Below are positions 20,314 to 31,078 of a stretch of DNA of 64,000 bases, one piece after another. The notes beneath the pieces were generated by a model. The model did not search any database. It saw only the letters and a program-made list of their open reading frames with translations, and had not been told where the DNA came from. Within the stretch, counting starts at the first letter, position 1, and every line of letters begins with the position of its first letter. This DNA is from an uncultured Pelagibacteraceae bacterium (GTDB lineage Bacteria; Pseudomonadota; Alphaproteobacteria; Pelagibacterales; Pelagibacteraceae). Where the stretch lies: positions 1 to 64,000 of the forward strand of contig CACAPU010000003.1 of NCBI GenBank assembly GCA_902534465.1, read 5' to 3'. A program made the position numbers and the translations under genes.

Positions 20314-21623
20314 TTATATTTTATGCACTCCATATCACTATTACACATGTAAAGATCCTTTGAGCTATAAATCCACTTTGGTCTTTCTGGAAGATGATAA
20401 GATATATTTCCTGCAATCCACTCATTACCCTTTACATATTCCATTTTTCCAAGGTCATTTGCCTCTGTTTGATAAAAATTTTTAGCCTGTATAGCTAAAT
20501 TTTTTCCATTAAAATCAGTCCTTTTGTCAGTTTTTGAAATAGAAACATATGCATATAATATTGGTGAAATAAAAAATAAGACTAAAAAGACAGAAGTAAA
20601 AGCTTTCATTTTTTCAAATTTAATTTCAGACTTAAAAATATAAATAAAAAGCAAACCAAAACTTATATAGAATGGAGTCATCCACATAGTTCTTATTTTA
20701 ACACCCATAGTAAAAGATGTTAAAAAAATAAATAAAATAGGAATTAAGTTTATCGATAACAAAAATAATAGTTTATCATCATTTAAGTTAATATTTATTT
20801 TAAATTTATTAATTAAAATAAAAATCATTAATAAGAATGGAATCAATATTCCAATTTGTTTAAGTAAAAATATAAATGGATTTTTTAAATGACCCAAAAT
20901 ACTTGCTTCTTCTGACCCAGTTCTCATTAGCCCATATGTTATAGTTACATACTCATTCTCAGATAGCCAAATAATATGGGGAGACAAAATTAAAAAAAAA
21001 GGAATTAAGGATATCAGACACTTAAAATTTATTTTTTTGTTAATAATTAAGTAAATTAAAAGGACAGCTATTGCTAAACCTAAGTAAACAAATAAATATT
21101 TTGAAAGGAAACCAAAACCAGCAAATAATCCAAGTAATATCCAATCTTTGATTTTGTTATTTGTAATTCCTTTCCATAAATAAAAGATAGAAAGTGACCA
21201 AAAAGGAATAAGACATACGTTTACATTAAATTCAGGCGTTGTGAAGTTATAGAAATAAATACCCTCTAATAATAAAACAGATAGAAAACAATAAATCTTA
21301 TTTTCAAAAAAATCCTCTGCTAACTTAAAAATAATAAAGAATGAAACTAAAATACAAATTTGACTTAATAGATAATACGCCCAATCTTGTGGCCCAAAAA
21401 TAAAATAAATTATTTCTGGTAAAAAAGCACTCATTGGAGGATGTTTATTAAATCCCCAATCTAAGTTGCTTCCCCACGCCAGGGCTTCAATAGTATCTAA
21501 TGGCAAATTATGATTTGTAAGAGTTGGAATCAATGTCCAGATCAACAGATGTGATGTAATGAAAATATAAAATATATTGTTTATATTCTTTTTATAAATG
21601 GCCATTTTTATTAATTTATACAA
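20310..21623 (-). CDS. GT39/ArnT-like membrane glycosyltransferase
   Basis: Polytopic; LPLDTIEALAWGSNLDWGFNKHPPMSAFLPE loop typical of PMT_2 family. Confidence 0.75.
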   Translation of the reverse strand: MYKLIKMAIYKKNINNIFYIFITSHLLIWTLIPTLTNHNLPLDTIEALAWGSNLDWGFNKHPPMSAFLPEIIYFIFGPQDWAYYLLSQICILVSFFIIFKLAEDFFENKIYCFLSVLLLEGIYFYNFTTPEFNVNVCLIPFWSLSIFYLWKGITNNKIKDWILLGLFAGFGFLSKYLFVYLGLAIAVLLIYLIINKKINFKCLISLIPFFLILSPHIIWLSENEYVTITYGLMRTGSEEASILGHLKNPFIFLLKQIGILIPFLLMIFILINKFKININLNDDKLLFLLSINLIPILFIFLTSFTMGVKIRTMWMTPFYISFGLLFIYIFKSEIKFEKMKAFTSVFLVLFFISPILYAYVSISKTDKRTDFNGKNLAIQAKNFYQTEANDLGKMEYVKGNEWIAGNISYHLPERPKWIYSSKDLYMCNSDMECIKYK

Positions 21624-21648
21624 TTAATGCATTCTTGACACTCTATAA

Positions 21649-22101
21649 ATGATGAATATATTCACCAGATTTGAAAAATTGAGTATGGTTAAGATCTCTA
21701 AAAAATATATTCCAAAAGAAACTGAAAAATACATGTGCGCAAAACATCTTGCATATTTTAAACAAAAATTAATGGATTGGAAAAAAGATCTTAAGAGAAC
21801 AAATAATGAAGCAATATTCAATGCTTCAATGGATGATAACAGTGCTTCAGCAGATATTGTAGATCAAGCAAGTTCATATACGGAAAAAAATGTTGAAATG
21901 AGAGCGATCAACAGACAAATAAAATTAATTTCAAAAATTGATGGTGCTTTGAAAAAAATTCAGGATGGAACGTATGGTTTTTGTGAGGAAACTGCTGAGC
22001 CAATTGGTCTTAAAAGATTAATGGCGAGACCAGTTGCAACCCTGTGTATATCAGCTCAAGAGAAACACGAAAAAGAAGAAAAAGTTTACGCTGATATTTA
22101 A
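21649..22101 (+). CDS. dksA: DksA/TraR-family regulator with C-X2-T-X17-C-X2-A in place of the zinc finger
   Basis: DKSA coiled-coil sequence; FCEETAEPIGLKRLMARPVATLCISAQE. Confidence 0.85.
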   Translation: MMNIFTRFEKLSMVKISKKYIPKETEKYMCAKHLAYFKQKLMDWKKDLKRTNNEAIFNASMDDNSASADIVDQASSYTEKNVEMRAINRQIKLISKIDGALKKIQDGTYGFCEETAEPIGLKRLMARPVATLCISAQEKHEKEEKVYADI

Positions 22102-22724
22102 GGATAGTCTATTTCAGCATCTTTATTTAATACTTTAAATCCTTTGATAACGGCTGGACGTTTTGCAATATCAACGAACCATCTAGATAATCCTTTAAAG
22201 TTTTCTAATCCAATGTCATGTCTTTTGTGACGTGCTATCCAAGACCATGTAGCGATATCAGCAATAGAGTATTCTTTTCCAGCTAAATAATCACTTGTTG
22301 ATAGTCTTGCTTCTAAATCTTCGTATAACTTTCTAGTTATTTTAAAATATCTTTCCTCTCCCCACTCACTTTTTCCTTGATGATAATAATGAAACTGATG
22401 ATGTTGGCCTATCATTGGACCAATCAAACCCATCTGGGCCATCAACCATTGATTTATCTCTAATCTATTATTTTCTGGATAAAACATTTTACTTTTTTCA
22501 CCTAAGTACATCAATATTGCTCCTGACTCGAATATTGATTTTTTATTTTCGTGATCTGTAATCACAGGTATCTTATTAAACGGACTAATTTTTTTAAATT
22601 CAAGTTCGTGTTGTTCACCTTCGTTTAAGTTTACTTTGGTAATTTTATAATCAAAGTTTATCTCTTCTAACATAATACTAATTTTCCAACCATTAGGAGT
22701 ATCGGCTGTAAATAACTCGATCAT
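22098..22724 (-). CDS. Glutathione S-transferase (YfcG/Ure2-like)
   Basis: ELFTADTPNGWKISIMLEE N-terminal thioredoxin fold, GST C-terminal domain. Confidence 0.85.
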   Translation of the reverse strand: MIELFTADTPNGWKISIMLEEINFDYKITKVNLNEGEQHELEFKKISPFNKIPVITDHENKKSIFESGAILMYLGEKSKMFYPENNRLEINQWLMAQMGLIGPMIGQHHQFHYYHQGKSEWGEERYFKITRKLYEDLEARLSTSDYLAGKEYSIADIATWSWIARHKRHDIGLENFKGLSRWFVDIAKRPAVIKGFKVLNKDAEIDYP

Positions 22725-23736
22725 TATTTCACACCTAATCTGTCTTTTATAGTGTTTGATGCTGTAGTAAATTCAAACCTATATTTCTCATTAGGTCTTG
22801 CATGTTTAAAGCAACCTCTTGCAGCTAGAGCTCCTTCATGGAAACCAGAAAGAATTAATTTGAGTTTCCCTGGATATGTACAAATATCGCCGATAGCAAA
22901 AATACCCTTTTTATTAGTTTCAAAATTTTCTGTATTAACTGGTATTGTTTTTTTATCTAAATTTAGTCCCCATTCAGCTATTGGTCCAAGTTGCATTATT
23001 AAACCGAAAAATCCCAAAACATAATCAGTCTTTAAAGTTTTGCTTTCACCATCTTCGCTTTTAATCTCGACTTCCTCTAGAGAGCCATTACCTTTTACAT
23101 CTTTAATTGAGTACTTTGTAAATAAATCAATTTTTTTATTTTCACTTAGTTCTTTTATTTTTTGAACACTTGCTGGCGCACCTCTAAACTCATCTCTTCT
23201 ATGTATAAGAGAAACTTTTGAAGTACTTGATAGTTCAATTGCCCAGTCAAGCGCACTATCTCCACCTCCAAAAATGGCTACTGACTTATCTTTAAAAATA
23301 CTTTTGTCTTTAATTGAGTATAAAACTGTTTTGCCATCAAACTTTTCTGCACTCTTTGTTGGAAATTTTCGTGGTTCAAAAGATCCCACTCCCCCAGCTA
23401 TTACTACATTTGGTGTATTAAACTCTTTACCATTACTTGTTTTTACTATCCAACTTTCATTTTCTTTGCTTAGTTCTTGAACTCTATCATTTAAATGAAA
23501 GTTAAAATTAAAAGGTTTTATTTGTTTAATTAAATTGTTAGTAAGCTCTTCCCCGGTGCATTCAGGAACTGCGGGTATATCATAAATTGGTTTATCTGGA
23601 TAAAGTTCTATACACTGGCCACCAATTTTATCTAGGTTGTCAACTATTTCACATTTCAAACCAATGATTCCTAATTGATGGGCACAAAACAATCCTGTTG
23701 GGCCTGCACCAATTATTACAACATCTGTTTTAATCA

Positions 23737-23737
<1 letters not shown>
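22724..23737 (-). CDS. Thioredoxin-reductase-like ferredoxin-NADP(+) reductase
   Basis: VVIIGAGPTGLFCAHQLG FAD site; GGGDSALDWA; no CxxC redox pair seen in the catalytic region. Confidence 0.8.
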
Positions 23738-24057
<320 letters not shown>

Positions 24058-24080
24058 TCAATTTATATAAGCACAAAAAA

Positions 24081-24115
24081 AAATAGGGCAAGTAATTAAA
24101 CTTGCCCTATTTTAT
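24081..24115 (-). terminator. Rho-independent terminator of proteorhodopsin
   Basis: AAATAGGGCAAG-N8-CTTGCCCTATTT hairpin with T tract on the minus strand. Confidence 0.8.
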
Positions 24116-24132
24116 ATCGTAACTAACTGTTA

Positions 24133-24897
24133 CTATGCTCTTCTTGTAGAGTTAGAAACTGCGCAAGACCAGATAATTAAACCAAATGCGATTTTATTAA
24201 CAAAGTCTGCTAAGTTATAGATAACGTTCAGTGCGTTAGCATCAATTCCACCTGTTAGGTAACCAAAAATGTAACCTAATGGGTAAATTGCCCAACCTAC
24301 AGTAACAATCATTCTTAAAGCTCCAAATGCAGTTACTAAAGCTTTATTTCCAGATTTAGCAGCAACTTTTCCTGCTTCTCCTGAAAAGATTTCATAAAGA
24401 ATGTAAATCCATCCAGCCATACCGATTATGAAACCTAGTGTAGCATTGATGAATCCAGCTTCTCCAAGATATCCACCTATTAACATAACTAGTGAACCAA
24501 TTAAGATTCTCCAGAATATGTTTGTGTCAACTTTTCTTACTGCTGAAAGAATTAAGTAAAATTCTACTAGCTGTAGCGGTACAGTAATTAACCAGTCAAT
24601 GTATCTGTATACAGTTGGAGTATCACCTGTTTCAACCCATACTGCTCTCATATACATATAGTGAATAAATGCTATACCAGTTACTAATCCAGCTACGTTT
24701 ACTGATTTTCTCCATTGAGAACCGACATTAGCCTGTTCCATAAAGAAAAACGCTGTAGCTGCTAACATACCCATTGAAATTAACCAAAACGAAATACCTA
24801 CGAAATCGTCTGTAGCTAAAAAGGCTGTTGCTGCGTTAGCTGCCGTAGTTGCTCCGAAAAGCACTGCCGCTAAAGCTAACATTTTCATTGTCTTCAT
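24133..24897 (-). CDS. Proteorhodopsin, blue-type
   Basis: RYIDWLITVPLQLVEFYLIL (D97, Q105, E108 equivalents) and NLADFVNKIAFG (Schiff-base Lys). ORF track starts at 24912, but GAGGGAG upstream of MKTMKML favours the start at 24897. Confidence 0.96.
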   Translation of the reverse strand: MKTMKMLALAAVLFGATTAANAATAFLATDDFVGISFWLISMGMLAATAFFFMEQANVGSQWRKSVNVAGLVTGIAFIHYMYMRAVWVETGDTPTVYRYIDWLITVPLQLVEFYLILSAVRKVDTNIFWRILIGSLVMLIGGYLGEAGFINATLGFIIGMAGWIYILYEIFSGEAGKVAAKSGNKALVTAFGALRMIVTVGWAIYPLGYIFGYLTGGIDANALNVIYNLADFVNKIAFGLIIWSCAVSNSTRRA

Positions 24898-24928
24898 AAA
24901 AAACTCCCTCATAGTTAGTTTTTTTTAT

Positions 24929-24946
24929 TAGTTTAAATTTAAACTA
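24929..24946. promoter_or_regulatory. 18-bp perfect palindrome TAGTTTAAATTTAAACTA upstream of proteorhodopsin
   Basis: Self-reverse-complementary by direct reading. Confidence 0.5.
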
Positions 24947-25112
24947 CAGACTAACCTAATGATTAGCCTAAAGTTAGGGTTAGATAGCAAAAAAAATTAC
25001 TTTATTGAAGAGTTTTTGACCTCTAAAAAGTATTGATTTTACTTACTTTTTAAAATTAAATACAACCTGTTACATAAAATCATAATAAAAGTGGGTCAAA
25101 AAACAAATCACT

Positions 25113-27011
25113 ATGACAGTTAAATTTAACAAAATTTATCAAGAATCAATACAAAATCCTGAGAAGTTTTGGCAAAATGTGTCTGAGGATATTTTTTGGT
25201 TTAAAAAACCAAAAAAAATTTTAAATAAATCTAAACCTCCATTTTATAAATGGTTCGAAGATGGAGTAACGAACACCTGTTACAACGCAATTGATACTCA
25301 TATTGATCAAGGCAAGGGTGATAGGACAGCCTTAATTTATGATAGTCCAATTACAAACAACAAATCAAAGTTCACTTATAATGAATTGAGAGATAGAGTT
25401 TCGAAATTTGCGGGTGCACTTGATAATCAAGGAGTCAAAAAAGGTGATAGAGTAATTATTTACATGCCAATGATACCAGAAGCAGTTATTGCTATGCTTG
25501 CATGTGGAAGAATTGGGGCAATACACTCAGTTGTCTTTGGTGGTTTTGCATCAAATGAGTTGGCAAGTAGGATTGATGATAGCAAAGCAAAGATTTTGAT
25601 TACTGCCTCTTGTGGATTTGAGCCAGGCAGAACAGTTGAGTACAGACCATTAGTTGATGGAGCTCTTAAACTTGCGAAACATAAAGTTGAAAAAGTAATC
25701 TTCTTTCAAAGGAAGGGAAATGAAGTGAAACTTAATTCTCCTCTTGAGATTAGTTGGGAAGAGTTTATCGTAAATGCAAAAGATAAAGACTGTGTTGAGA
25801 TAGGAGCAAATGAATTTGCATACATTTTATACACATCAGGAACTACTGGAATACCAAAAGGTATAGTAAGAGATGTTGGTGGTCACATTGTTGCTCTCAA
25901 GTGGACAATGAAAAATATTTACAATGTAGATGAAAATGATGTTTGGTGGTCTGCAAGTGATATTGGATGGATAGTAGGGCACTCATATATTGTTTATGCT
26001 CCTTTGTTCAAAGGATGTACAACAGTATTGTTTGAGGGTAAACCAGTTGGGACACCTGATGCGGGTGTTTTTTGGAGAATAATTTCTGAATACAAAATAA
26101 AGTCTTTGTTCACTGCCCCAACAGCTTTCAGAGCTATTAAAAAAGAAGATCCGGATGGAAAATTTTTTTCTAAATATGACTTAAGTTCGTTTGAGTCATT
26201 GTTTTTAGCTGGAGAAAGAGCTGATCCTGATACTTTAAAGTGGGCAGAAAATCTTTTGAATGTTCCTGTCATTGATCACTGGTGGCAAACTGAAACAAGT
26301 TGGGCCATAAGTTCAAATTGTACTGGAATAGAAATGCAAAAAACTAAATATGGATCAGCATGTAAAGCAGTTCCTGGTTATGATGTAAAAATAATTAAAC
26401 CAGATCACTCAATCGCAAAACCAAATGAAATGGGAGACATAGTTGTAAAATTACCTTTACCTCCAGGAACATTTCCTACTCTTTGGAATGCAGATAAAAG
26501 ATATCAAGAAAATTACATGTCTAATTATAAAGGTTATTATCAAACATATGATGCAGGACACATTGATGAAGATGGTTACATTTGGATTATGTCTAGAACA
26601 GATGACATCATTAATGTTGCTGGACATAGATTATCTACTGGAGCAATAGAAGAGGTTTTATCTGAACATCAATCGGTTGCAGAGTGTGCCGTTCTTGGAA
26701 TTGCAGATAAATTAAAAGGACAGTTACCAATAGGTCTAGTTGTTCTAAAAACTGGAGTTGAAAAGGATAATGATACTGTCTCAAAGGAATGTATTAAAAT
26801 GGTTAGAGATAAAATTGGACCAGTAGCAGCTTTTAAAGTTGTAATCGTAATAAAAAGATTACCCAAAACAAGATCTGGTAAAATTTTAAGGGGAACAATT
26901 AGAAAAATAGCTGATGGGGAAGATTATAAAATGCCAGCGACAATTGATGATCCAGCAATTCTAGGTGAGATTACTCAAAGTTTAATTGATAATAAAATTC
27001 TTACCAAATAA
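25113..27011 (+). CDS. prpE: Propionyl-CoA synthetase-like acyl-CoA synthetase
   Basis: YTSGTTGIPKGIVRDVGGH, WWQTETSW, KTRSGKILR. Confidence 0.85.
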   Translation: MTVKFNKIYQESIQNPEKFWQNVSEDIFWFKKPKKILNKSKPPFYKWFEDGVTNTCYNAIDTHIDQGKGDRTALIYDSPITNNKSKFTYNELRDRVSKFAGALDNQGVKKGDRVIIYMPMIPEAVIAMLACGRIGAIHSVVFGGFASNELASRIDDSKAKILITASCGFEPGRTVEYRPLVDGALKLAKHKVEKVIFFQRKGNEVKLNSPLEISWEEFIVNAKDKDCVEIGANEFAYILYTSGTTGIPKGIVRDVGGHIVALKWTMKNIYNVDENDVWWSASDIGWIVGHSYIVYAPLFKGCTTVLFEGKPVGTPDAGVFWRIISEYKIKSLFTAPTAFRAIKKEDPDGKFFSKYDLSSFESLFLAGERADPDTLKWAENLLNVPVIDHWWQTETSWAISSNCTGIEMQKTKYGSACKAVPGYDVKIIKPDHSIAKPNEMGDIVVKLPLPPGTFPTLWNADKRYQENYMSNYKGYYQTYDAGHIDEDGYIWIMSRTDDIINVAGHRLSTGAIEEVLSEHQSVAECAVLGIADKLKGQLPIGLVVLKTGVEKDNDTVSKECIKMVRDKIGPVAAFKVVIVIKRLPKTRSGKILRGTIRKIADGEDYKMPATIDDPAILGEITQSLIDNKILTK

Positions 27012-27017
27012 GATTAA

Positions 27018-28328
27018 CTAATCCTCAAATCTAATTGGTTTTCCAGAAGGTTCTCCAATGATCTCGCCATCTTTCATTTTAATCTCTCCGTTTATAATTG
27101 TATAAACTGGGGTTCCCTTAAACTTATATCCATTAAAAGGCGACCAACCGCACTTACTTTCTATTTTATCATTTTTAATCTCAATAATTTTGTTCATGTC
27201 CACAATTGTAAAGTCTGCATCATACTCTTCCTTTATGAAACCTTTTCCTATAATTCCAAAAATTTTTGCAGGGTTCTCACATACAAGATTCATTAATTGT
27301 TCAAGCGATAATTTACCATCATTTACATGATTAAGCATTACAGGCATTAAAGTTTGAACTCCTGGCATTCCAGACGGCGTATCAGGATACTCTTTGTCTT
27401 TATTCTCTTTTAGATGTGGAGCATGATCAGAGCCAATTGTATCATTATAATTATTTCTTACTGCATACCATAAACGATCATAATGACTTTTATCTCTTAA
27501 GGGCGGATTCATTTGAGCATAAGTTCCAAGTTTATCATAGCAGTCAGGTGCATATATGGTTAAATGTTGTGGAGTAATCTCAAAAGTAATATTGCCTTTA
27601 TTCTGAGATAAAAAATCTATTTCTTGTTTAGTAGTGATATGTAAGATGTGAGCTTTTTTACCTAGTCTTTTTGCAATTTTAACAATTTTTCTTGTCGATG
27701 AAATTGCACATTCTTCATCCCTCCAAATAGGATGAGAATGAACGTTACCTTTTTCTCTTAATTTTTTTCTTAAATTTAATATATCTTCATCCTCTGAATG
27801 GACTGCAACAATTTTTGACGTGCTTTCAAATACTTTTTCTATATCTTCTTCTTTATGAACTAAAAGGGTACCTGTTGAAGAACCAGCAAATAACTTAACT
27901 CCACAACACCCCTCTAACCCTTTAAGACTCGCTAATTCACTTTGATTGGTAGGAGTGGCACCAAAATAAAATGCGTGATTACAATACATTCTATTTTTTG
28001 CTAGATCTATTTTTCTTTGAAATTCTTTCTGATTTGTAGTTGCTGGATTAGTGTTTGGCATTTCAAAAACTGAAGTGATACCGCCAGCTATTGCTGCTCT
28101 ACTGCCTGTGTGCAAATCCTCGGTATCTGTTGAACCAGGTTCTCTAAAATGTGTTTGAGTATCTATGCAACCAGGTAGAACTGTAAGTCCATTTGCATCT
28201 ATTGTTTGACTAGCCTTTTCTGCTAGTTTTCCAATTTTTGTAATCTTGCTATTTTGAATGCCTATATCAACATCTTTCAGATCTTTATCAATATAGCATT
28301 TTCCATTTTTAATAATAAGATCTAACAT
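27018..28328 (-). CDS. Dihydroorotase-family amidohydrolase
   Basis: GCIDTQTHFREPG, FEMPNTNPAT, GSDHAPH. Confidence 0.85.
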   Translation of the reverse strand: MLDLIIKNGKCYIDKDLKDVDIGIQNSKITKIGKLAEKASQTIDANGLTVLPGCIDTQTHFREPGSTDTEDLHTGSRAAIAGGITSVFEMPNTNPATTNQKEFQRKIDLAKNRMYCNHAFYFGATPTNQSELASLKGLEGCCGVKLFAGSSTGTLLVHKEEDIEKVFESTSKIVAVHSEDEDILNLRKKLREKGNVHSHPIWRDEECAISSTRKIVKIAKRLGKKAHILHITTKQEIDFLSQNKGNITFEITPQHLTIYAPDCYDKLGTYAQMNPPLRDKSHYDRLWYAVRNNYNDTIGSDHAPHLKENKDKEYPDTPSGMPGVQTLMPVMLNHVNDGKLSLEQLMNLVCENPAKIFGIIGKGFIKEEYDADFTIVDMNKIIEIKNDKIESKCGWSPFNGYKFKGTPVYTIINGEIKMKDGEIIGEPSGKPIRFED

Positions 28329-28370
28329 TATTAGAAAAAGTACTTATATCATTTGTTATAATATTACAAT

Positions 28371-29249
28371 ATGAATAGAAAAGTTTACATATTAGAAGAT
28401 AGAGGGCTTCTCTATATAAATGGAGATGACGCAAAAGAATTTTTACAAAATATAATTACAAACAATATTGAAAACGTATCAGAAGATAGAAGTTGTTTTT
28501 CAGTTCTTTTAACTCCACAAGGAAAATATCTTTACGATTTTATAATTATTAAACATAAATCAGGGTTTCTTTTAGATTGTGAAAAAAAAATTATTGATGA
28601 TTTATATAAAAAATTAAATCTTTACAAACTAAGGTCAAAGGTAGAAATATTAAATCTTAGCAATGAGTTCATTGTAGCAAGCTTAAGTAAAGAAAAATTT
28701 TTAGAAATAGAAAATTCTAAAAATAAAGAAGGCTCAACAATTAAATTTAGAGAAGATCCTATCTTTTTGGACCCAAGATCTAAAGAATTAGGAGCTAGAC
28801 TAATAATTAATTTAGAAAAATTATATTTATCATTGAAAAAATTAGGATTAGAAATTTCAGGAGTTGATGAATACTACAATCATAGTCATTTATTAGGGAT
28901 CCCCCAAGTTGATACAAAATTTTTACAAGATAAAATTTTTGGAATTGAGTGTAACTTTGAGGAATTGAATGGGATTGATTTTAGAAAAGGATGTTATGTT
29001 GGACAAGAGAATACTGCAAGAATTAAACTTAAAGATAAACTTAACAAAAGATTGTTTGCAATCAAAGTTTTGGAAGGTCAAATCAATAGTGAGGAAATAA
29101 CTTTTAAAAATAAAAATATTGGAAGGTTATTAATAAATAATAAATATCCATTTGCTCTATTTAAGCTAGAAAATAAAAAATTTGATTTTGATGTTGATCT
29201 AAAATGTGGAGATGCAAAAATTAAAGCACTTAAACCATGCTGGTTTTAA
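28371..29249 (+). CDS. ygfZ: YgfZ/GcvT-like folate-binding protein
   Basis: KGCYVGQENTARIK signature. Confidence 0.88.
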   Translation: MNRKVYILEDRGLLYINGDDAKEFLQNIITNNIENVSEDRSCFSVLLTPQGKYLYDFIIIKHKSGFLLDCEKKIIDDLYKKLNLYKLRSKVEILNLSNEFIVASLSKEKFLEIENSKNKEGSTIKFREDPIFLDPRSKELGARLIINLEKLYLSLKKLGLEISGVDEYYNHSHLLGIPQVDTKFLQDKIFGIECNFEELNGIDFRKGCYVGQENTARIKLKDKLNKRLFAIKVLEGQINSEEITFKNKNIGRLLINNKYPFALFKLENKKFDFDVDLKCGDAKIKALKPCWF

Positions 29250-29250
29250 A

Positions 29251-29622
29251 TTATTTTATAAATTTTGATAAATCCGGTTTAAAATAATCAGGTCCTTTCA
29301 TAACTTTTCCAAATTCGTTAAATATAGGTTTTCCATCTTTTCCTAATTTACTCATGTTAGATTTTTGAACTTCATCAAAACATTTATCTAAATTAATACC
29401 AAATGCATGACCTGCTCCATAGGTGACATACAATATATCTGTTAAAGCATCTGCAACTTCAGTTAAATTTTTATCTGATATAGCTTGTTTGAGTTCCTCT
29501 AATTCCTCATTAATAAGTGATATTCTTAATGAATTTATTTTATCTGTACTTAAGCTTGATGAAACTTTAACATCTTGATTAAAAGTTTTCATAAACAAAC
29601 CAACCTTTTCAAAATTTGTCAT
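29251..29622 (-). CDS. MazG-like / PRA-PH-fold nucleotide pyrophosphohydrolase
   Basis: EELEELKQAISDKNLTEVADALTDILYVTYG. Confidence 0.8.
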   Translation of the reverse strand: MTNFEKVGLFMKTFNQDVKVSSSLSTDKINSLRISLINEELEELKQAISDKNLTEVADALTDILYVTYGAGHAFGINLDKCFDEVQKSNMSKLGKDGKPIFNEFGKVMKGPDYFKPDLSKFIK

Positions 29623-29689
29623 TTTGCTCCTATATGATTTTAATATTTTTTAATGTATAGTTGTTACAATATACTCTCAAAATAATATT

Positions 29690-31078
29690 ATGAAATTTAG
29701 AAAAGAATATGACAGTATTGGCTTTATTAATGTGCCTGTGGATAAGTATTGGGGAGCATCTACTCAAAGATCAAAGAAATACTTTGATATTGGCGATGCT
29801 TTAGTTAGACCAAAATTAATAAAGTCTATAGCTATAATAAAAAAGGCTGCAGCTATTACAAACTTTAAAAATAAAGATATTAGTTCAAAAATATATAAAT
29901 CAATTATTAAAGCCGCCAGTGAAGTAATTAATGGAAAATTAGATAGTCATTTTCCACTTAAAGTTTGGCAAACTGGTTCGGGTACTCAAACAAATATGAA
30001 TGTAAATGAAGTAATATCGAATAGGGCTATTGAAATACTAAAAGGAAAAAAAGGAACAAAAAAACCCGTACATCCAAACGATCATGTAAATAAATCTCAA
30101 TCTACCAATGATGTATTTCCAACTGCAATGCATATTGCTATAGCTATGGAAACTAGAGAAAAACTATTACCAAGTTTAAATCTATTAAATAAAGAATTAA
30201 TAAAAAAAGTAAGAGAATTTAATAAAATTGTAAAAATAGGACGTACTCACCTTCAAGATGCAACTCCCTTGTCATTAGGACAAGAATTTTCGGGTTATCA
30301 GACACAATTGAAAGAATGTATAAAAAGAATTGAGTCATCTTTAAGTGAAATTTACTTTCTTGCTCAAGGTGGTACCGCCGTTGGTACTGGAATAAATACA
30401 AAAAAGAATTTTGATAAGAAAATAGTTAATGAAATAAAAAAAATTACAAAGTTACCTTTTAAGCCAGCTAAAAATAAGTTTGCTGCATTGGCTGCTCATG
30501 ATGCGATTGTAAATTATTCAGGTACACTAAATACAACTGCAGTATGTTTAATGAAGATTGCAAACGATATACGATTTTTAGGATCTGGTCCTAGGGCAGG
30601 ATATGGAGAATTAATACTTCCAGAAAATGAACCAGGATCTTCTATAATGCCTGGCAAAGTAAACCCAACTCAATGTGAAGCGGTGACAATGGTTTGTGTA
30701 AAAGTAATAGGAAATCACAATGGAATTACTATGGCAGGATCACACGGTCATTTTGAACTTAATGTTTTCAAGCCTTTAATAATTCATAATGTTCTTCAAT
30801 CAATTCAGATATTATCAGATAGTACAAAAAGTTTTGCTAAATATTGTATATCAGGGCTAAAGGCAGACAAAAATAGAATTAAACATTTGGTTGATAATTC
30901 ATTAATGTTAGTAACTGCTTTATCTCCAAAAATTGGTTACGATAATGCTGCAAAGATTGCAAAAAAAGCATTAAAAAATAAAACCACTCTAAAAATTGAA
31001 GCGATGAAAACAGGTCTAATTAATGAGAGGGAATACGATAAAATTGTAGATCCATATAAAATGATTAAACCTAATTAA
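29690..31078 (+). CDS. fumC: Fumarate hydratase class II
   Basis: [16 protein letters not shown] signature; 462 aa. Confidence 0.95.
   Translation: MKFRKEYDSIGFINVPVDKYWGASTQRSKKYFDIGDALVRPKLIKSIAIIKKAAAITNFKNKDISSKIYKSIIKAASEVINGKLDSHFPLKVWQTGSGTQTNMNVNEVISNRAIEILKGKKGTKKPVHPNDHVNKSQSTNDVFPTAMHIAIAMETREKLLPSLNLLNKELIKKVREFNKIVKIGRTHLQDATPLSLGQEFSGYQTQLKECIKRIESSLSEIYFLAQGGTAVGTGINTKKNFDKKIVNEIKKITKLPFKPAKNKFAALAAHDAIVNYSGTLNTTAVCLMKIANDIRFLGSGPRAGYGELILPENEPGSSIMPGKVNPTQCEAVTMVCVKVIGNHNGITMAGSHGHFELNVFKPLIIHNVLQSIQILSDSTKSFAKYCISGLKADKNRIKHLVDNSLMLVTALSPKIGYDNAAKIAKKALKNKTTLKIEAMKTGLINEREYDKIVDPYKMIKPN

Noticed and set aside
29737-29745. Second TGTGGATAA (DnaA-box-like) sequence
   Set aside because: Lies inside the fumC coding region, showing that this 9-mer can occur by chance here.
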